DNA of 43,548 nt from Candidatus Rokuibacteriota bacterium (GTDB lineage Bacteria; Methylomirabilota; Methylomirabilia; Rokubacteriales; CSP1-6). A program made the translations under genes and the position numbers. The stretch lies in the NCBI GenBank assembly GCA_003220265.1, contig QHRW01000004.1, positions 1 through 43,548 of the forward strand. Reading direction: 5' to 3'. Positions 41,396-43,548 of this stretch are shown here, in pieces (the stretch's first letter is position 1; the number at the start of each line of letters is the position of its first letter). The notes beneath the pieces are model-generated. The model had not been told where the DNA came from and made no database searches. It saw nothing but the letters and a program-made list of their open reading frames with translations.

Positions 41396-41833
41396 ATGTC
41401 GAGTCTCACCCATCCCATGGCGAATCGAGCGTCGCATCGCGCGCGTTTCTTGAAGCGGGCCCAGCGCGGGTGGACCATGGCCCTGGGCGTCACGCTGGTG
41501 TTTGCGGTCGGGCTCGGCGTCGGCGTCGTGGTGGCGCCCGGGAGTGGCAGCGGGCAGGGGCAGGTAGCGGAGAAGAAGCTGCTCGACAACGAGCGGGTGC
41601 AGATGTTCGAGTTCGTGTTTCCGCCGGGGTTCAAGGGCGAGGAGCACGAGGCGCCCGTCGACGAGTTCGCGTACGTGCTCGATGGACAGTTCGGCGTGGT
41701 GACGAAGGGGCAGGGCAAGCGGGTGGTGCGGCAGGGCGAGGTCGAGTGGGCGCCCAAGGGCGTCGTCCACTATTCCGTCAACGAGTCGAAGAAGCCGGCA
41801 CGCGTGCTGGTCGTGCTGCTGAAGGAGCGGTGA
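41396..41833 (+). CDS. Membrane-anchored cupin-domain protein
   Basis: A 145-residue protein from ATG 41396, chosen for GGAGG 7 nt upstream. An in-frame ATG at 41354 would put the start inside the hairpin. A basic N-terminus (MANRASHRARFLKRAQRG) is followed by one membrane helix (ALGVTLVFAVGLGVGVVV), then a single cupin fold (EHEAPVDEFAYVLDGQFGVV; VEWAPKGVVHYSVNESKK). The cupin faces the periplasm if N-in. Metal-site His/Glu are partly kept (HEAPVDE, H in VVHY). Ligand unknown. It ends 3 nt before the FAH-family gene. Confidence 0.75.
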   Translation: MSSLTHPMANRASHRARFLKRAQRGWTMALGVTLVFAVGLGVGVVVAPGSGSGQGQVAEKKLLDNERVQMFEFVFPPGFKGEEHEAPVDEFAYVLDGQFGVVTKGQGKRVVRQGEVEWAPKGVVHYSVNESKKPARVLVVLLKER

Positions 41834-41836
41834 GCC

Positions 41837-42778
41837 ATGCGTCTGGTGACCTATCGCAAGGGATCCTCGAAGCCGCGCGTCGGCGCGCTGGCCGGCGAGG
41901 TCGTGTTCGACCTGGGCGCGCTCGCCGCCGATCTCGCCCGTGAGCGCGGCACCGTCCGCAAGGGCCGCGGCGGCTTTCCCAAGACGATGCTCGAGCTGAT
42001 CCAGGGGGGCGCCGAGGCCCTGGCGATGGCGCGCGAGGCGCTCGGCCACGGCGAGGCGGTCCTCAAGCGCGACGGGGTCAACGCGCTGGTCGAGCGCAAG
42101 CTCGGCGTGCCGGCGGCCAAGGCACGGCTGGACGCGCCGATTCCGCGGCCCGCCCGCAACGTCTTCTGCCTCGGGCGCAACTACAAGGAGCACGCCGCCG
42201 AGCGCGGCGCCGCCGCCCCCGAGCACCCGGTCTATTTCACGAAGGCGCCCGAGACGGTCGTCGGGCCCGGCGCCAAGGTGATCCATCACGCCGCCACCAA
42301 GGAGCTCGACTACGAGGTGGAGCTGACGGTGGTCATCGGCACCGCCGGCAAGGACATCGCGCGCGAGCAGGCGCTCGGCCACGTGTTCGGCTACACGATC
42401 GTCAACGACGTGACCGCACGCGACGTGCAGAAGCGCCACCAGCAGTGGTTTCACGGGAAGTCGATGGACACCTTCTGCCCCATGGGGCCGGTGCTCGTCA
42501 CCGCCGACGAGATCCCCGACCCGCAGCAGCTCAACGTGGCGATGCGGATCAACGGCGAGACCCGCCAGTCGAGCAACACCTCGAAGATGATCTTCCCGGT
42601 CGACGAGTGCATTGCCGTCCTCTCCCAGGGCTTCACGATCCTTCCCGGCGATGTCATCGCCACCGGCACCCCGGAGGGGGTGGGGGCCGCCCTCGGCAAG
42701 TTCCTGAAGGCGGGCGACAAGATGGAAGCCGAGGTCGAGAAGATCGGCGTGCTCGCCAACAGGATCGCCGCCCCGTAA
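41837..42778 (+). CDS. Fumarylacetoacetate hydrolase (FAH) family protein
   Basis: A 313-residue protein with the FAH fold: FCLGRNYKEHAAE, metal-binding Glu in DYEVELTVVIG, Asp in NDVTARDVQKRHQQWFHGKS, SSNTSKMIFPVDECIAVLSQ and LPGDVIATGTPEGVG. The family splits or decarboxylates 2-oxo acids (acylpyruvases, hydratases, homoprotocatechuate-type isomerases) using Mg2+. The substrate is not decided. Close spacing with the cupin gene suggests an operon. It is followed by 157 nt without a gene, with GC-rich palindromes only. Confidence 0.88.
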   Translation: MRLVTYRKGSSKPRVGALAGEVVFDLGALAADLARERGTVRKGRGGFPKTMLELIQGGAEALAMAREALGHGEAVLKRDGVNALVERKLGVPAAKARLDAPIPRPARNVFCLGRNYKEHAAERGAAAPEHPVYFTKAPETVVGPGAKVIHHAATKELDYEVELTVVIGTAGKDIAREQALGHVFGYTIVNDVTARDVQKRHQQWFHGKSMDTFCPMGPVLVTADEIPDPQQLNVAMRINGETRQSSNTSKMIFPVDECIAVLSQGFTILPGDVIATGTPEGVGAALGKFLKAGDKMEAEVEKIGVLANRIAAP

Positions 42779-42935
42779 CGCTGCCCGGGCAGGGCGCCCG
42801 AGCCCGGCGCGGCGTGCGGTCGTCTCGCCGTCTCGCCGCTCGGGCGCAATCACTCATCTCCGCGCACTTGGCCGTGGCACGCCCCTCGCACCAGGCCCCG
42901 CCCGTCGGTCATCACGGCTGGTCGGGAGGGCGAGG

Positions 42936-43548
42936 ATGGCGAGCCGAAGCGCGCTGCAGATCAACCCACCGACCGCGGTCTGCGCCGGGTGCTCCACCGT
43001 CCAGCGGGCGACCAGCAACTTCTGCGGCGAGTGCGGCACCCGCCTCGGTGCCGCCCCCGCGCTGACGCCGGCCCGCTGCGCCTCGCGCCGGGCCACCGTG
43101 CTCTTCTGCGACATCGTCGGCTACACGGCCATGTCCGAGCGGCTCGACCCCGAGGACGTCTTCGGCCTCATGCAGCGGACGTTCGCCGTGATCCTGGACG
43201 CGGTCCATCGACAGGGCGGCACCGTCAACCAGTTCCTCGGCGACGGGGCGATGGCGCTGTTCGATCGGGCCGACGATGCCGTCGCGGCCGGGCGGGAGAT
43301 CCTCGAGGCTCTGGTGGCCGTGGCCGACGAGGCCCGCCGCCTCCACGGGGTGGATTTCGGCATGCGGATCAGCGCCCATACCGGCACGGTGTCGGTCGGC
43401 GCGATCGGCGTGGACCTCCGGGTGGACTACACGGCCCTCGGCGCCACGGCGCGCGTGGCCGCCGCCCTTCTGCGGATCGGCCGCCGGGGCGAGATGGTCG
43501 TCACCGAGGCCACGCGCCGGCAGGCCCAGGCCCCGGCGCTCTTCGCGC
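42936..43548 (+). CDS. Zinc-ribbon and class III nucleotide cyclase-domain protein, C-terminus beyond window
   Basis: Open from ATG 42936 (GGGAGG 6 nt upstream) to the window end, 204 codons seen. Residues 16-36 form a double-CxxC zinc ribbon (CAGC ... CGEC). A cyclase homology domain starts about residue 52 (ATVLFCDIVGYTAMSERL). Both metal Asp are present (FCDIVGYT and FLGDGAMALF). The purine-specifying Lys is Gln in GGTVNQFLGDG. The usual GDTVNLAARL segment reads GATARVAAAL, losing the Asp, transition-state Asn and Arg. Cyclase activity is therefore doubtful. Proteins of this layout often continue into AAA ATPase and TPR domains. Confidence 0.85.
   Translation, partial: MASRSALQINPPTAVCAGCSTVQRATSNFCGECGTRLGAAPALTPARCASRRATVLFCDIVGYTAMSERLDPEDVFGLMQRTFAVILDAVHRQGGTVNQFLGDGAMALFDRADDAVAAGREILEALVAVADEARRLHGVDFGMRISAHTGTVSVGAIGVDLRVDYTALGATARVAAALLRIGRRGEMVVTEATRRQAQAPALFA

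Noticed and set aside
42779..42935. GC-rich palindromes (for example CTGCCCGGGCAG at 42781-42792) as a terminator after the FAH gene
   Set aside because: Short, no loop or T-run, and such palindromes are frequent by chance at this base composition.
1..43548. Recent mobile island
   Set aside because: No transposase, integrase, tRNA, terminal repeats or base-composition break was seen. Codon use looks uniform across the window.

Overview
The window is a 43.5 kb, very GC-rich, densely coded bacterial chromosome segment. Third codon positions are almost all G or C, and many genes are joined by ATGA, GTGA or TTGA overlaps. It contains no rRNA, tRNA, CRISPR array, transposase or phage gene. Hopanoid genes, a Mla lipid-transport set and a PagL-like lipid A deacylase indicate a Gram-negative-type envelope. 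High GC plus tungsten-type AOR plus hopanoids fits uncultured soil lineages such as Candidatus Rokubacteria/Methylomirabilota. That placement is inference from general character, not from a marker gene.

Left region (1-9.5 kb). The end of a cut-off gene carries three in-frame 42-bp hairpin repeats. An FAD/NAD oxidoreductase and an aldehyde:ferredoxin oxidoreductase follow, probably as a tungsten aldehyde dehydrogenase module. Then come a GNAT, a remnant of an amidohydrolase joined from its two ends, a 3-hydroxyisobutyrate-dehydrogenase-type reductase coupled to a tandem-GNAT protein and a CopC protein, a hairpin-rich spacer, a CopD-type membrane protein and an aldo/keto reductase.

Middle region (9.5-21.9 kb). 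This holds a Nudix hydrolase, a methylmalonyl-CoA-epimerase-like VOC protein, a large O-antigen-ligase/TPR membrane protein coupled to an alkaline-phosphatase-superfamily enzyme, a small Cys/His protein, a malate synthase (minus strand), a TfoX-like protein, a broken phytanoyl-CoA dioxygenase gene, a BT1-like MFS transporter, and a divergent molybdopterin oxidoreductase.

Lipid locus (21.9-41.3 kb). This is the outstanding part. On the minus strand, squalene-hopene cyclase is translationally coupled to MlaE, followed by MlaF, MlaD, MlaC, a nucleotidyltransferase and a CDP-alcohol phosphotransferase. A second minus-strand pair is Ino1 (inositol-1-phosphate synthase) and an MMPL/RND transporter, with a 2OG-Fe(II) oxygenase on the plus strand in between. 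On the plus strand, diverging from the cyclase across a 34-bp spacer with a centred inverted repeat, are a CruF-like membrane protein, HpnH, an unknown small protein, HpnG, HpnA, HpnD, two zinc alcohol dehydrogenases, PagL and IspH. Together they could supply isoprenoid precursor, build hopene and extend it to adenosyl- and ribosyl-hopane, transport lipids, and make a CDP-inositol-type head-group donor. Whether the inositol branch and the hopanoid branch share a product is a hypothesis.

Right end (41.4-43.5 kb). A membrane-anchored cupin, a fumarylacetoacetate-hydrolase-family enzyme, and the start of a zinc-ribbon/class III cyclase-domain protein whose transition-state residues look degenerate.
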